DNA from: JBBQTU01 sp038213005
Lineage (GTDB): Bacteria > Planctomycetota > Phycisphaerae > Tepidisphaerales > Tepidisphaeraceae
Reading direction: 5' to 3'
NCBI GenBank assembly: GCA_038213005.1
Contig: JBBQTU010000077.1
Span: forward strand, 1-16,236
Length of the DNA: 16,236 bases
Shown: piece after piece, positions 14,744-16,236 of the stretch
How the letters are laid out: each line of letters opens with the position of its first letter
Numbering within the stretch: position 1 is the first letter of the stretch
Made by a program: the position numbers and the translations under genes
The notes under the pieces: generated by a model
Told to the model about the DNA's origin: nothing
Databases searched by the model: none
The model's input: the letters and a program-made list of their open reading frames with translations, nothing else

Positions 14744-14778
14744 GTTATCCACCAAGGCGGCTGGCGGCGGTGGATAAC
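14744..14778. repeat. Inverted pair of DnaA-box-like sequences, or stem-loop after the aldo/keto reductase
   Basis: GTTATCCACC (14744-14753) and GGTGGATAAC (14769-14778) are exact inverse copies around a 15-base spacer. Each contains TTATCCACC, one base from the DnaA box TTATCCACA. The pair lies between the end of the aldo/keto reductase and the dcd promoter, so it could be a terminator stem-loop or two DnaA sites. No T-run follows on the minus strand. Confidence 0.5.
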
Positions 14779-14919
14779 TTTGCCGATCGATGCGATAAGT
14801 CATTTATGGGAATACGCTTACGGTCAACAGGCCGTGAAAGGCACGATGGCGTAACAGGCGTTGGGAAGTCATCTTTCGCCTTAAGGATAGACGGACAAAT
14901 CAGTTACGGTGAGCGTTGG

Positions 14920-16011
14920 CTACTTGCTCCCCTGCGCCATCGCCGCGATCGCTTCCAGACGCTCGCGGATGGGCAGGTGCTGCGTGCAGGCGTTCTCGCA
15001 GTCGCCGCACTGGATGCACGCGGCCGCGACGTCGGGCGCCAGGCCCCAGTGCCACTTCAGTCGATCCGTGATCGCCTGATCCTTGCCTTCCAGAATCTTC
15101 TGATTCCACGCGTCCATCAGCTTGGGAATCTCGACATCCGACGGGCAGGGCAGGCAGTAGCCGCACCCGGTGCAGAATCCCTCAAAGTTTGCGGTGATGT
15201 GCGCCTTGAGATTCTCAATGTGGGATGCCGGATAGGCCGTGAAATTCTCCACAGCAGCCACGGCCTGATCCACCTCGGCCTTATTGGCAAAGCCCACCAG
15301 CGCCGCAGTGACAGCCGGCTGCGAGATATTGAACCGCAGCGCGGCCTGGACCACGTCCTTATCCTGCGGCCCCTTGAGGAACGCCAGCCGCTCGGCGTTT
15401 CGCGGAATCAGCCCGCCGCCCAGGGGGTTCATCGTCACCACGCCCAGGTTGTGCTTCTGTGCTGCCTCCAATGCCTTGGTTCGGAACGTGAAATTCAGCG
15501 CGTTGTACCCCAGCGTAACGCCCTCGAAATACCCGCTATCCAGCACGCTGCCGATCTGCTCGCCCCCGAGGTGGGATGAGACCACCAGGTGCTTGATCAG
15601 CCCCTGCTCCTTCGCCTTGACGGCAGCGCCCAAAGCGCCTTTCTCAATGCGCTCGGGCAACTGGTTCGGATTCAGGAGGCACCAGATATGGAAGAAGTCG
15701 ATCTGGTCCACGTTCAGCCGCTTGAGCGACCGCTCCAGGCTCGCGGTCAGTTTATCGGCCTCGGCCTCACCACACTTGGTGGACACATAGAACGAGTCCC
15801 GCGGCAACTGCTTCAGCGCCAGACCTGTGATCTCCTCGCTCTTGTCATCGCAGTAATAGGGAGCCGTGTCGAAATAGTTGATCCCCTTGGAATGGGCATA
15901 GACAATCGTCTGGGCCGACGCGTCCAGATCCTTGGGATTTTCAAACCGCATACCGCCAAAGGCGATGACCGAAACGCTCTTGCCCGTCTTGCCGTACGAC
16001 TTCTGCCACAT
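14920..16011 (-). CDS. Aldo/keto reductase with C-terminal double [4Fe-4S] ferredoxin domain
   Basis: A 363-residue protein joins a (beta/alpha)8 aldo/keto reductase to a ferredoxin-like tail. The catalytic residues expected for the barrel are present: D48 (YFDTAPYY), Y53 or Y52, K79 (VSTKCG) and H108 (DFFHIW). The tail has two iron-sulfur motifs, C280-x2-C283-x2-C286-x2-C289-P and C332-x2-C335-x2-C338-x3-C342. Such fused reductases are common in anaerobes and may pass electrons between ferredoxin and a small carbonyl substrate, but none is characterised well enough to name the substrate here. The ATG at 16011 has GGGAG 7 bases upstream. About 400 bases separate it from dcd, so it is probably a separate transcript. 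Confidence 0.93.
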   Translation of the reverse strand: MWQKSYGKTGKSVSVIAFGGMRFENPKDLDASAQTIVYAHSKGINYFDTAPYYCDDKSEEITGLALKQLPRDSFYVSTKCGEAEADKLTASLERSLKRLNVDQIDFFHIWCLLNPNQLPERIEKGALGAAVKAKEQGLIKHLVVSSHLGGEQIGSVLDSGYFEGVTLGYNALNFTFRTKALEAAQKHNLGVVTMNPLGGGLIPRNAERLAFLKGPQDKDVVQAALRFNISQPAVTAALVGFANKAEVDQAVAAVENFTAYPASHIENLKAHITANFEGFCTGCGYCLPCPSDVEIPKLMDAWNQKILEGKDQAITDRLKWHWGLAPDVAAACIQCGDCENACTQHLPIRERLEAIAAMAQGSK

Positions 16012-16236
16012 CGCGAAACTCCCATGTGATTAGTGATGAACCAGGCAGATTCTGCTGGAAAACGCGGCAGGGTGCAACAGGTGTCAACGCCGAGTCAGCC
16101 TTGCAGAACAAACGTGGTGTAGACGGACGAAGAGGAAAGCGAGGCATCGCGGTGGCGACCGGTGCGCAGCAAAGAGGATCTTCGCCGGTCAAGGAGTGCG
16201 AAGACGTTGGGCAGAATGGCTGGAGGGACTCTGGAA

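Overview
The window is GC-rich bacterial DNA, most likely from a planctomycete and perhaps from the class Phycisphaerae. The clues are a PEP-CTERM secreted protein with a VPEPASL sorting signal, a small PUR-family nucleic-acid-binding protein, an adenosylcobalamin-dependent (class II) ribonucleotide reductase, a dCTP deaminase of the KSTYARCG type, LexA, and palindromic intergenic repeats. The taxonomic call is an inference from protein style. There is no rRNA or tRNA in the window to settle it.

Layout. Bases 1-2039 (+) hold the C-terminal part of S-adenosylhomocysteine hydrolase, followed 9 bases later by an NtrC-type sigma-54 response regulator. Bases 2186-3706 (+) hold lexA with a recognisable promoter, then a PUR-domain protein with a long disordered Pro/Ala/Arg/Asn/Gly tail. 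A long imperfect inverted repeat (3744-3830) separates this from a convergent flavodoxin-fold NAD(P)H oxidoreductase (-). Bases 4542-5624 are a decayed insertion sequence. Its terminal inverted repeats survive, but its transposase has a frameshift and has lost its catalytic core. Bases 5694-6693 (-) hold a PEP-CTERM protein with its terminator. About 900 bases with no convincing gene follow. Bases 7614-9070 (-) hold a two-gene AbiE-like (type IV) toxin-antitoxin operon whose order appears reversed, toxin first, with clustered inverted repeats at the promoter. Bases 9148-9233 hold three strong palindromes. Bases 9265-14643 (-) hold a DNA-precursor operon, dcd then nrdJ. The nrdJ gene carries an in-frame intein, and the operon promoter is overlapped by two NrdR-box-like sites 31 bases apart. 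A ferredoxin-like aldo/keto reductase (-) closes the window.

How the parts fit. dcd makes dUMP precursor from dCTP and NrdJ makes all four deoxynucleotides, so one NrdR-controlled promoter would balance the dNTP supply. LexA represents the DNA-damage response but is not physically linked to that operon. The intein sits directly in front of the cysteine expected to carry the catalytic thiyl radical, so NrdJ cannot work until the intein is spliced out. One endonuclease motif of the intein is badly degraded, which suggests it is losing mobility. The AbiE pair, the dead IS and the palindromes mark 4.5-9.2 kb as the accessory part of the window.
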